Below are positions 1 through 11,697 of a stretch of DNA of 64,000 bases, piece by piece. Within the stretch, counting starts at the first letter, position 1. Every line of letters begins with the position of its first letter. Source of the stretch: Lota lota (taxonomy: Eukaryota > Chordata > Actinopteri > Gadiformes > Lotidae); NCBI GenBank assembly GCA_026745465.1, contig JACYXH010000429.1, positions 3,181,389 to 3,245,388 on the forward strand, read 5' to 3'. The notes beneath the pieces are model-generated. The model was not told where the DNA came from. It ran no database searches and was given only the letters and a program-made list of their open reading frames with translations. The translations under genes were made by a program, and so were the position numbers.

Positions 1-96
<96 letters not shown>
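1..96. repeat. (CA)n microsatellite, cut by the window edge
   Basis: An uninterrupted run of AC dinucleotides fills the first 96 bases and is truncated by the start of the window, so its true length is unknown. It runs straight into a LINE-like 3' tail at about position 97. Confidence 0.98.
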
Positions 97-98
<2 letters not shown>

Positions 99-150
99 TA
101 AAGCGCTTTTGGTACCTAGAAAAAGTGCTACATAAATGCAATCAATTATA
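97..150 (+). repeat. LINE/SINE-type 3' tail fragment
   Basis: The sequence beginning TGTAAAGCGCTTTTGG and continuing through a degraded form of 'gcgctatataaatgca' resembles the conserved 3' end of common teleost L2-like LINEs and the SINEs that share their tail. Only the last ~50 bases are recognisable. The family call is from memory of the motif; a RepeatMasker run with a fish library would settle it. Confidence 0.5.
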
Positions 151-2949
151 TCCATAACATTCTATTTTACTTTTTTGTAAAGGTGTATGTAAAGGTGTAA
201 ATTGTTAAAGGAAATGCATGCAGACATATCCTGCCATGAATCCCACATCCTGTTATTTTATATCATAAATACAAATAGCCTTTTAATAAGAGCCTGAAAA
301 CATTGCCACGGTTGACATATAGATAGATAGAGATCGATAATACAAAAAAATGGAAACCAGAATATAGGCAATGACAGCCACACCGGATCTGGAAAGCAGA
401 GAAGGTATTGGGCCTATATTGTCTTTAATAGGGCCACTTCGCTGGGGTAAAGTTGCATACAGACACAATAAAAAGGTAAATGAAGAAAGGCCCTAATTTT
501 CCAGTCAACTGCAATAGGTTGAATTAGGAATGCTTTCATTATAAAAAGGGAAACGTCAGATTCTCTGGAGAAAAAAAAGAGGCAATTTATCTATGGCTAC
601 ACTGAAATTAATAACGTGTAGTAGGATTGTACAATCCAAAAGAAAGCCCAGATGAAAGATGAAGCTAAATCTCACCCAGGAGCACCAATTCAAACACAGA
701 CACGGAGAAACGGTTCGAATGAAGGCATAATATTATAAAACGTCTATTGCGAGGGATACCTTTTAAATGGGAGCGATCTAAAGACTTGGTTCCCAGAAGG
801 ATGTCTGCTTTCCCATACTCTTTAATAAAACATTGCCTGTAGAACAATAATCAAAACCAAAAGCTGGCAGTATCATCAGAAAACAACAGAATTGTACACT
901 GGCGAGGGGAAACTTGGGAACATTGGGAAAAGAAAATGGCTCAGTTTGATAGAGGGGAAATTGATTTTTTTTCTAATCTTAAGCAGCATCTACATGGGTA
1001 CCAGCTTACTCAATAGTGGTGTGTGTTTTGATGTGTGGGGTTTGCAAGCGCGTGTGTAAAAAAGGTAAGGCTTATGACTCCAGAAGGGATGGGGTCGAGC
1101 TCTTGTACACTGCGGGTGACTCCAGCAGGCACATGACAACTTGTATTCAGTAATAACAGCGGCAGGATGACCAGATACTCAGAGCCATTAAGACAGTGAC
1201 AAATGGTTTCTTCTTGGGACAAACAGACTGGAGGCACCAGAAACAAGGATTTTACCCGTGATGTTACCCGTGTACTCGCTTAAAGGTAAAACAAAAAGTG
1301 TAGCATTACACAGGAGCCTTTCAGTTATGTCACAACAACGTGGATTTAATCAACGACTTATATTTTTTATATTACATTTTGTTACATAAGGCAACATAAA
1401 TCATTGCAAAACTGTATTGAAATCCAATTGAGTCCTGGAAATGGTATTAAAATCATCAGTCTCAGATGGGTTAGCGATAATCCATGAGCCATAGACAAAG
1501 AACGTGTAAAAAAAAAGGGCGGGGAAAGATTTAACAAATAAAATGAAAGTTTTAAGTGAGGATGTCGGTCCGTTTGACAGTTCCTGCTTTCACTGAACCT
1601 GGCGGCTGACACTGGAGTCTGTTAGTTGTGTGTGAGGACAGCATGCCTTTGACCAATGCCTTTGCCACTATTAGCTTCTACCAGGAGGTCGGCCAAGTCG
1701 ACGGATGGCCACATTGTGGGGTCACATTGAATAAAAGTCTCGCCAAACTGCATTGAACGTGAATGTGGCAGGCAGTACAACACACACCCAGCCATGCTTT
1801 CCTTCAGGGACTGTCCCCGAGCTTTTAAGGTAATTCTCCATGAATGAGGCATGCACAGCACAGGGCCTCCCGCTGAAGTTTGTCTGCACTGATTTGTTCT
1901 GCTTTGGGTAAACTGTATACCAATTCCTTTAAGAACATGTTGGAAGAAAATAAAAGTCTAGAAGGTACAAGCTGAGGATGTCCTGATACTGAGAGGGTTT
2001 TTTAACAGCCAAAAATAGTTTTCTAAACTTGAGGCATTTTGAGTTTATCAGTATTGTCTGCTATGAATAGGACTTATAATTCCAAATCAAACTAGGTGGC
2101 TGTCCAATAAACACCGACGGCGTAATTCGAATAGGCAGCATTCTTTGTGTTTATGCTTTGCTCCGTTTTTTTCCTTGTTTCAGAGCAATTTGAAATGTGT
2201 CTGTAAGATTGATGCAACGCAGGAAATAGCAAGATGATATTCAATTCAATTATTTTTGCAGTAACACTATGCTTGCACCAGTATAGGTTCAAGACAAAAT
2301 ATGCACTTACAATTTCATTTCAAAAGACAGTACAAAAAAACTATCAAATATCCAATGCCACATTGGAAGAATTACTTGAATTAGACTTCCGGTATCATCA
2401 CCAAACCAGCAAAGCTCCCACTCCTACACTTTTCTTTCTAACCTCTGGGCTATGTGATTCATCTGGGACCCCGAGCCTACCTACAGCAACTGGGGGTATA
2501 GGCCAGGTTTTTGGCTCTGAAGAGCTGCATGCAGAAAACATAAATAAAAACAGTGCAAACCAACCAGGAAAACAAATTGACTCAAGCCTTTTAAAAATGG
2601 TTCTGACATATTCCATCATTCCATGCTTGTGGGATGTAAATAATTACATTTTTATTGTTGGAATTTTTGCCCCCATTATCATAAGGGTAGCACTGGACAG
2701 CAATTCAATACCACAATTACTTTTTCAAGAAGCAACTGGAGGAAATTGCTTCCATCCTATTTTTTTAAAACTAAAAATATGAATGTCAAGCCACATATCA
2801 AGAGTGTCTCCATCTTGTGTACTTTGATGAGCAAATTTCTGCATCAATTGTGTTCACCTCAATTGAAGTCACATGGGAATGGAGTACTGCCACAATTTAC
2901 TAGCTGAACCAAGCTTTGTCAATTAATCACGCAATGGCTATTTTACCAT
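151..2949. other. AT-rich stretch, no supported gene
   Basis: No splice-bounded exon, RNA gene or repeat family is recognised. The longest open frame is 2234-2782 on the plus strand (182 codons from an ATG), opposed by a 73-codon frame on the minus strand at 2398-2619. Neither resembles a family I know, and both could be chance frames. Confidence 0.5.
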
Positions 2950-4115
2950 GTTTTGTTGCCAGCCTGTTCTCCAATGACAGAATAGGTAGTTTGTCAATAT
3001 GACCCAAAATTACTCATATGACCGTTCGCTGGTCCAGTGCCCCCTATCGACTGGCCAAAGAAACAGGAAATGCTATGTATGTTGAGGTTCTGTCTGCCAA
3101 ATAAAATGGATGGCATTCGTTATATTCTCAGTGGAACATGCAACATTTTAAGATAGTTTCAGCATTAAAATGTGCTTTAATAATGTATATGATGTTTAGT
3201 TTGTTATTTAATGCAACGTTTTCTATCGTCGCCATGGTGATTCATATGGACGCTGCTATCCTTGAAACCACACAGCTTGCATGTTGTGCATGTTGAATCA
3301 ATGTCTTTGTGTTGTGTAGTCATCTGAGGTGTTGTGTTGTGTTATTTTATGTAACTGATGAACTGATCAAACTGAAATTTGAGTGACCCAGGGATGACAT
3401 TTTGTTTAACAAGATATTCATGACACATTAATACCACTGTTAGATTATGTTCTTTCAATAAAAATGACATTTATTCTTCTTGGGATGGACCAGGCCAACG
3501 TGTTTTTATGGGGCAACCCGGAAGTTTATATTTGCTTAGCTTTCGCCTAAAACAATATTCTAACGGTTAATTGTAAATATACATTTTGTTTATCAAGATA
3601 ATCATGAGTGAGAGAGACGTCTGGTCACTTCAAATTAATCAGGCCATTAAGGTTTACTAAAATTAGTAGATAATATACTATAAATCTAGCCCTACAGGAA
3701 GTGATGTAATTAGTAGGTGACCTAGGGGTCAAGGACACTTGGGAGTAAGCTAGAGACCTGGGGTCTCTTTGATATGAAAGGGCCTCAATGACTTCCCAGA
3801 CCTACACCCCATTTTCTGGCGGAAGCAAAGCGAACATAAACTTCCATTGTGCCCCACAAAAACACGTTGTCCTAGTCCGTCCCAAAGTAACTACAAACTA
3901 TCTTAAAATGTTGCATTTTCCACTGAGAATATAACAAATGTCATTCATTTTGTTTTGGCAGACAACCTTGACATACATGACGTTTTGCTGTTTCTTCGGC
4001 AAGTCGATAGGAGGCGCTGATCCAGCGAACGGTCATATGGGTCGTTTTTGATCATATTGACAAACAACCTATTCTGTTGTTTAGGTTGGAGATCACATTT
4101 GCCAACGCTGTCATC
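2950..4115. mobile_element. Long inverted repeat (foldback-like non-autonomous DNA element)
   Basis: The left arm (about 2955-3160) reappears in inverse complement at about 3897-4108, sharing blocks such as ATATGACCGTTCGCTGG and TTATATTCTCAGTGGAA. A second pair of blocks, 3480-3547 and 3817-3886, shares AACGTGTTTTT and continues the palindrome inward. The left arm has about 320 bases (3161-3479) with almost no counterpart on the right, where only about 10 bases separate the blocks. The central loop is about 270 bases. No transposase frame is visible inside. This is best read as an old non-autonomous DNA transposon with very long terminal inverted repeats, or as an inverted duplication. Exact ends and target duplication were not resolved. 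Confidence 0.7.
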
Positions 4116-7100
4116 CAAGATGGCATCAGATGACTGAAATGAAAGCACAAAAATAGGACGCCGGCATCATTGATATTTGATCTGCAGGGCTGGTGACATA
4201 GCCTGGACACAGATTTATTAAAAACACATCCAATCCAAAAAATAAGATCTTTGAAATGCCTTATAGTGTACAGATTCTAATCCTGTGCTCAAACAGAAAA
4301 TATGTTTTACTGTAATGCGTTGCATTCAAAGCACTGTTAAAAAGAAAAGCTCTACCACTGCAGTTTTTCCAAATGACAATTATAAAATAACACAATCAAG
4401 AAAAAGCCTATATGATAACGAAATCACTGCCAAGGATGGAGACCATCAAAATCTGAACTTGTTGCCCTAAAAGCGTTAAAAGAACAATCACACATCCCCA
4501 TAGAAACAACAAAGTCTGGCTGCACAATAATTAGAGGCAAGGGACAAAATTGAGCACTCACAATCAGCTAAAGACACAGAACCAACTATTGCAAAAATGA
4601 GTGGGAGAAGTGCATGAATTGCTGTGGACGTGACAGTGAAGAATTGGAGAATGGAGAATTAAAACAGTTTTGATTTCCTCTCGAACGCCAATGGGCGTGG
4701 GAGAAGAGCAATCTGGTTTTGATCATCATAACCACAAATATGCAGGCTGTTTTTGCAATATTTGCAAGTCAAGCTTATCGTTCGTCTACATTATTAAACG
4801 TTATCGTTACTAACCACAGGTGAAAGCACGAAGCAGTCATATTAAACGCCATACCATGTATTGCGTTACTCATTATGTTGAAGTCAAGAGAGGCAATGCT
4901 AGGCTTTGATAGTGACTGAACCCTGATGAGAGCACATAATTGCTTTAGAATCAAGGTGGTTTTAACAATTACGTTATCCATTATTCTCAAATTGTCTCCA
5001 AATTCTTGCTTTGCACCCTGCTTTGTGTAACAGCTAGGCTATAATGGAATATTTTGTTCTACTTATTGAAATCATTGAAATCAAGGTCATCCAGTCCAAC
5101 CAGCTGTGGTCAAACAAGCAGACCTGGCTGTTTTTAGAGTCTGAATACAAACGCCTCTCCGTCAGTGTGGTTAAAAGTGGCAAAGAAAACATTGACGGTA
5201 AAACCAATTGATCTTTAAAAGAATAAAAAGTTGGAGCCAAGCTCCCTCAACTCGTCTCTTATTAGTCAAGGAAGAGTGTTGGTCCCCAACCTGCCAGCTC
5301 TGAAAAGGAGAACAATTATCAGGTCAGGGCGGAGGAATCCAGCTCATTGTCTGTGTCACTCCTCATTTTGACTCCCAACAGCTGTCAATTATGGTCCAGC
5401 TATACCAGGCCAGCATCATTCACAGCAGGCCACAGTCTGACTACCAGCAACACACGAACAGCATGCAACTACTATAGTAACAGGATTCTGCGGTCCCATT
5501 TCTCTTCACTAACATACCAAAGAAGAAAACTGAAATATTGTATCGAAAATACCTCAGACAACCTGTATAATCTTTAACAATTTTACATTCTTCAGTACAT
5601 TCTTACAAAGCACAATTTGACAGCACTGACCAGTGCCATAGACCTTGAATTAGCACTGCTACTCGGTTGTCCATCTTACTGAAAATATGGAAACGCAAGC
5701 GTTTTTATAATCAATACACTTTCCTCTTTCATGTAGCAATGAAACATTGCACTGCTGGGCTATTGTGTTTCTTCTCAGTTTGGATGCAGCAGGCTAATGC
5801 AACACCTCTGAGGCCAGCCGACGATGCACTCTGTTCTAAATCAATGCACCTGATCCTGCAGGACCGCGACGGGTTCAGTAATAATACCTGAGAGCAAAAT
5901 GTAAAGAGCATTGCCCTTTCTGATATTCAGTGATCCTTTTGTCAACCCAAAAATAATTTTTCATTCAACAATGCCGTTATTGTACTCAAAAGCACCCAGT
6001 TAATAATGCTATCAACCGTTTTATTACCATTTCCATTTGTGTTAAGCAGTTATTTTATTCAACAGCTTCAGTTTCAGACTTATTTCCCGTACAGAAATTA
6101 AACATTTGACAATAACTAAAGAAAGGACCATACACACTTCAAATCACTTCATGCCTTGGGATTTCCATCCTTCTGCCTTTCTCCTTAAGGAACAGCTGTC
6201 CTTCTCTTTTGGGAAGAAGGCCCATGCAGGGAGTTCCATGGTCCTAATGCCAGAACAGCCATGATGTGTCCACTGCCCACAGTAAATGAGAGACATATGA
6301 TGTTTGTGTCAGTCCAACCGTCCCTGGCTTCAACATGCGCTCTTAGGAAGGAGAACAACTTAAAATCTCTTTTTTTTGCACATTAATCCAGATGTCTTGG
6401 CTGCCTTGTGCATGAGCCGCCAATAGCAATCATTCTCATGTTACAGTATGATCGCCAATGTCTCAGCAACCCATCCTCAACCTTCCATAAATCACGTCTG
6501 ACACGTCTAGGTCCATCTTTTAAAAAATATCTGATTTGGTGTTTAAGGGCTGCGACCCAATGGACTGTTGGGCCTACACACTTTAATGAAACTGCAGAAC
6601 TAGATATAGTGTAGGCAATCAGGCCTAAAGTATTGCCATGAATTGAATCATCTGCATTTTTTTTCAGATGTCGAAAAACGGCACATACTGGAATATTGGT
6701 TTCCCAATAATCAAAATCAAACATCTTCCAACACTTAGCGTAATAAATAAAGCACATCCGCATTGACAATCAATATTGAGAATGCATTTCAATATACACC
6801 ATAAAAACACCTTAAAATCAGTTCCACCAATAAGGCAAACAAATGATAGTAATCAGTACAGAGATGAGGGATACATTTTATTAAATAAGACTACTCCACA
6901 TGAGAAAGCATAGGAAATGTCTCTGAAGTTAGTGAAGTCAGAGATTTTAGCATGTTTAGGTGTGACAATGCTGCACAGAGTTATCTGCTGTGCTTCAACT
7001 AGAACAGTGCAGGCTGCAGAAGCTCACTTATCAACTTCAGTATAAGAGGTTGTTTAGCCCAAAAGATATATTTGATTTATTGGGGTATGCAAATTATTTG

Positions 7101-7943
7101 GCCCCGATTCCACATCTTTTTCTGACTTCATCCCAGATTGTCGTACAATTCAGTCCAGACCTAAAGTGCTCTCCAGTTGAAAACTAAGCAGCCATGTTGC
7201 ACATACCAGAATCATGATATAGGATACTTGCTTAAAATACTGATTATGAGATGGCCACTTTGCAGGGCACTTTGCTGCTGCTTCCGAGAAATGTTTTATC
7301 AATATAGGATCGACAAAGAGGTAGGCGGATTATGGCAGGTCATACCCTAAAATAAACGTAATACTATCAAGGACAACAATGTCATGAAAAACAATGTCAA
7401 ATGTACATGGCTTCAAGTATTTTTTTAAACCTGGTGCTGTGTAAGGCAAGGTCAATATGATTTTGGAGGACCTTCCCAAACAGTCAATACTACTTATCCC
7501 AGATGCCGCTTGAAGTATAAGTGAGCCTGGTATTTATTTATCCCTGGGGAACCATACTATATGTTGTATTTTATTTTATAGTGTATTGCTGTTCTGTGCC
7601 GACAGATAGAGGCTGATGCGTTGATAGATTTACTCTTGTAATAAGTAAAATAACTAAACAATTAGATGTTGGCTCCAATATAAACTGTGAAAAGTATCCA
7701 TGAATAATTAAAACTGAATGATTAAACCATATCTAAATCTTAACTTGCAAAAATGTTGACATTGAGGTAGAATTTAAAGTAATCAGGATTACTCATGACA
7801 TTTAATTGAGCTTTGAACTAATGAAATGGCACAGCATCGTCAGCCAACTAGAGTAGCTGTCAAACTATGCATGCAATTGATTACAATTTGTACAGAGTTT
7901 GGTAATTTTGCCATTGCCTGCACTTCTTACACTACAATAAAAA
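4116..7943. other. AT-rich stretch, nothing recognised
   Basis: This 3.8-kb block holds only short, unrelated open frames; the longest is about 128 codons on the minus strand at 6383-6769 and begins with TTG, not ATG. No repeats, RNA genes or clear exons were seen. Confidence 0.5.
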
Positions 7944-8144
7944 ATGGACTACAATCTAGATCATGTAAACTTGACCTATAACAGAGCTCAGTTAATCCAA
8001 TATCATTTCTTTGACTTATCTGTTGAATCTATGACACAAACTAATATGATGAAGGATTTTCTTTTTTCAATAACAATAATGTGGGGATTAGTTTTAGCTG
8101 TCTTTGGTTTAGTAATCAGTTTTATAAGATTAAGAAATTATTAA
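7944..8144 (+). CDS. Candidate small single-pass membrane protein (unsupported)
   Basis: A 66-codon frame starts at an ATG with A at -3 and G at +4, a good vertebrate start context, and ends at TAA. The N-terminal half is polar and contains an NLT sequon (residues 9-11). The C-terminal half has one hydrophobic stretch at about residues 43-62 (core MWGLVLAVFGLVISF), followed by a short basic tail, RLRNY. That layout suits a small single-pass membrane protein, N-terminus out. I recognise no family, including the known muscle micropeptides. No nearby poly(A) signal or splice site ties it to a transcript, and AT-rich DNA yields such frames by chance. Confidence 0.15.
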   Translation: MDYNLDHVNLTYNRAQLIQYHFFDLSVESMTQTNMMKDFLFSITIMWGLVLAVFGLVISFIRLRNY

Positions 8145-9736
8145 CCATCAGTCACCAAATTACAGGGCATTGATTGTAAGGGATTAAAAAAAATAGTTTG
8201 GACCCAGCAGACGGTCGACACGTTTTCTGTTTAATTACTTTCATTGCTAAATTTGACCAAAGAATGTGCTGCTCAAGATTAGAATTTGGATGGAGATGAT
8301 ATGTGTACCTTAAAATAATCCCCTAAATTTGTATTCCTTAGTGCAAATAGTATTCATCCTGGTTATTAAAAGTCAACAAATCACTGATTATCACTGAGAT
8401 ACATTTATATGATTTCTGCTGCTATCATTTTGCAGACAGAATACATTTGTCTGCTCATTTAATGGTGACTCACTGGAAAGATAGGCCTATAACCTATTTA
8501 TAGATTGGCTCGGATGATACCAGCTCACTGCATGGCCTTTTTGTCTGTGTTCCTTATTCCTTTGAGGGTATATGAAGCATCCTATCATCCTATCATCCCA
8601 GCGCCCATCTTCATTCCATGTGTGGAAAACTATTTGTCCAGCACACTAAATGTAAAAAAACAAAATGCTTTCTGCCAAGTATAGCATGACCAATCTGAAG
8701 AAAACTGAAATAGCATTGGCACAATTTTTCTGAAGGAAAAACTAAGTGAAGAATGTATGAAAAAAAAGAAACAACCAAATTGTTCATACAAAACCATTAC
8801 AGACAGCGTTGGCAATAAGGATCGAATGTCATATGCAATCCATTGCAGATAGCTACAGTCACACCTATTAGTCCAGTATAATAATTGAACTGAACATTCT
8901 GAATGCTGTGCCCACACGATAGAGAAGTATGCAAGGTGGCATTTGTGTGTGCCTATTAACAACCGAACAATTATACATTTTTCCCTGAATTCCATCATCA
9001 GCTAGCTTTAGGCATTATTGTAGGAGTGATTGAGACACTTTGTTATGAATGCAAACAAAAGTTTGTTAATCCCCTGAACAGATTCAGGTCTCTTTTGTTG
9101 CAAAGTTTGACAAAACATTATTTCCTTAATAATGTAGTAATCAGTGATCAAGATAAGAAGTTAGCGAACAATTACTTGGGAGGGGAATGCAATAACTCTC
9201 TGGTTGATACCACCCAGAGGGCTGAACAACATACAAAGCGTTGTCAAAAGCTGATTTATTTTCCTGATTTAGATTTCAACCTCAATTCTTTTAACAAAAT
9301 AAAGTGTATTTAAGCATACATTTTGGCCCTTATTTTTCTGCACCAAGCCTAGCAAAACTCACAGCTAGTCTGGATTGATTTAATTTAACTTTGTCAGCTG
9401 CTTTTATCAGCGTGGACAAAGCCAAGTCCATGTATTGCCTTAGTATAGCTCTTTGAACCCTGGCTATATTTCTGTGAAAAATGGCAAAGAGGGGTCTGTA
9501 ACAAAGAAAGCCCATTCCAAATCTAGTCTCTCGGCATTGGGTCTTTTCGGATATTGGCCAGCTTTCAGGGGTGAAAGACTCAAGTTCTACTCTGAAATGG
9601 TGTGTTTTGTATTATTTTGCCAAGTGGTTGCTCTCCTAAAAACATATTTTTACGATGGCCCTGGGCCTACAAGTATGCACCTCCGCCATTCACAAAAATG
9701 TGTTGTACAACTGAATTATTATGTTTAACCAAAAAC
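8145..9736. other. AT-rich stretch, no supported gene
   Basis: Contains two chance-length frames (8630-8998 minus; 9026-9313 plus, 95 codons), neither recognised. No repeats were seen. Confidence 0.45.
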
Positions 9737-9880
9737 GTAGGGGGCAGGCTAGTTTTGTGGCTAGGGTGTTCCACTCCCAGCCAAAAGGTTCTGGGTTTGA
9801 TCTCTAATGTTAGGCATCCTTGACCAAGATGCCTAACCCCTACTTGTTCCTTAATGACTTGTTCTTTCTTATCTTTGTTA
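9737..9880 (+). mobile_element. tRNA-derived SINE remnant
   Basis: The sequence has a head beginning GTAGGGGGCAGGCTAG, an A-box-like segment (TGGCTAGGG near 9758) and a B-box-like segment at 9793-9803 (GGGTTTGATCT). These are followed by a degraded 'gagcaaggcacttaacccc' type motif near 9825-9842. This order is that of teleost tRNA-derived SINEs of the HpaI or V-SINE type. It is diverged and its 3' tail is unclear. Confidence 0.6.
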
Positions 9881-11261
9881 ATAAATGCATCAATACAAAG
9901 TAGATACCAATAGGTATATTTACCGTTTGCCTGCTGAAGGTATATTTAAGCTATTTGAAACAAAATATGTGGGCGAGCAGGGATGCATGGTCACAGTAAT
10001 ATCATTATTTTGGGCCATGTTTGCTAAAAAAATATTCAATTGAACACAACTCCAGAAATGTAGTGTAACACAGATTAACTGACATGTCAGACACTTAAGC
10101 ACTTCTCAGTTACACATTAAGGTTAACAATCAGAATCCTGAATATTTTCCAAAAGTTCTACCTCACACGATAGACAGGAAATCCTCATCCCAAAGTATAA
10201 AGCTACTTGGTCTCAGGAAGGAAGAGGTTCTTGAATTCCAATATTAACCCATTGCACTTCTATTAAGGCTAAATTGAAAGGCCAGCTGACAGGGGCCAAT
10301 CAACCGGGTACTAGGTTGTACTAGAACCTGGATCAGGTAAACTTTTGTAATTCCAGCAAAATTTATTTGAGAGAAATTATGATATAATTTCTGAGTAAAA
10401 TAAAAGCTTTCGCATAATTCAATTGACTAACTTATACAATTGAGTAAAAGGTAACAATAATAATACAATAAAAGATGTTTGGTCTGACCAGCACTACAAT
10501 AAGGGGGCTAAAGCATGTGGACTGAGAGCATGATTCATATAGCTAGCCAAGCAATCAAAGTCTGGTGGGCACCTGCCTTTTTCCACACAATAATTGTAGC
10601 TCTTAGCTACTTTTCACGCAGAGTAACTAGCCTATATACTAGCCACCCTCTTCTCTCCTCACATAGTCTATTATAGAAGTAGTATAGAGTTGCAGAGCAA
10701 TTATAGCGCTTGTTCTGTGTTTTGCTATAGATGCCGTGTGTGACTGTACATGGCATCCCTCCCTCCACCCCTCCACCGGCCAGCTATTAGCCTGTGAACA
10801 ACTATTGCTATAACAACTGGATTTTAAGGAATTTCAACACAAAAAAATCATCTGGAAACAACTGCATTCTTCCCTTGCTAGATGTTGCCCTGAAGAGAGG
10901 TTCAGTAGCACTGCTGTGAGATCCTTACCCTGACCATTTCTGGCCCAATATCTGAAATGAACTTAAATAACCAATGCCTAAAATACATGACTTTTTGGCT
11001 CTTGCCTTTGTCGTCCACAACTGAAAGGTCTGTCCATTATTGCCGTTAAGCGTTCCTTACCCAGTCTGAACTGGGGTAGGGATGGATGGGGCCTTCTAGA
11101 ATTATTTATTCCTTGGCAAGGGAAGGTTACTCAACAGCACTGATTAGCTGCATCAGCCTTAATCTTTACCTAAACTAGCTTAACCTCGCTAGCTTTTACC
11201 TAAATAGGCCAATGTCTTACCTGCTAAGCATATCCGGTTAATTTCTGAAAACAATAATACT
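9881..11261. other. AT-rich stretch, nothing recognised
   Basis: No gene, RNA or repeat was recognised. Only short random frames are present. Confidence 0.5.
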
Positions 11262-11697
11262 AGAGTTGATATTGGCCTATCACGGATATATCGGTATCGG
11301 CGTATATTTTTGCCAAGATGAAAATTTCAGAAATGGTGTCGCCTCTTTATAAATCCTCTACTGTGGTGGTTGAACCTCTACATGCTTAACTGAGCACATC
11401 CACGTAAACACTCACAACACTAACAGTTTTACATCATGTTCTGTCTGAAGGTTAGTAGCTCCTCCCCATACAGTTCATTGGTTCCTTTGGCCTCATGATC
11501 CTAATGTGATGTTCCTGAACCATTTCTGGAGTGTGAGCAGCAAATCTCAAGGAGGTGCTCCACCTCCAGGATATCACTATATATAGTATATATATATATA
11601 TATTTTTTTTTTTTTATAAAAGGCCGATATAACGGCCAATATTGAAAATGTTTAATGAGCATCGGCCCATAAAATCCAGTATCGGTCGGGGTCTAAT
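11262..11697. mobile_element. hAT-like non-autonomous DNA element with GATATCGGC-type ends
   Basis: Both ends are rich in variants of a 'tatcggtatcggcc' motif in opposite orientation: GATATATCGGTATCGG near 11284 on the left, and GGCCGATATAACGGCC plus CCAGTATCGGTCGGGG on the right. The outermost bases (ctagag... / ...ggtctaa) form a weak terminal inverted repeat. This matches a fish repeat type usually filed under hAT. There is no transposase frame. A (TA)n plus T-run at about 11585-11615 lies inside. The target duplication is not clear. Confidence 0.5.

Noticed and set aside
6383-6769. 128-codon minus-strand frame
   Set aside because: The frame starts at TTG, is overlapped by an opposed frame, and resembles nothing known; treated as chance.
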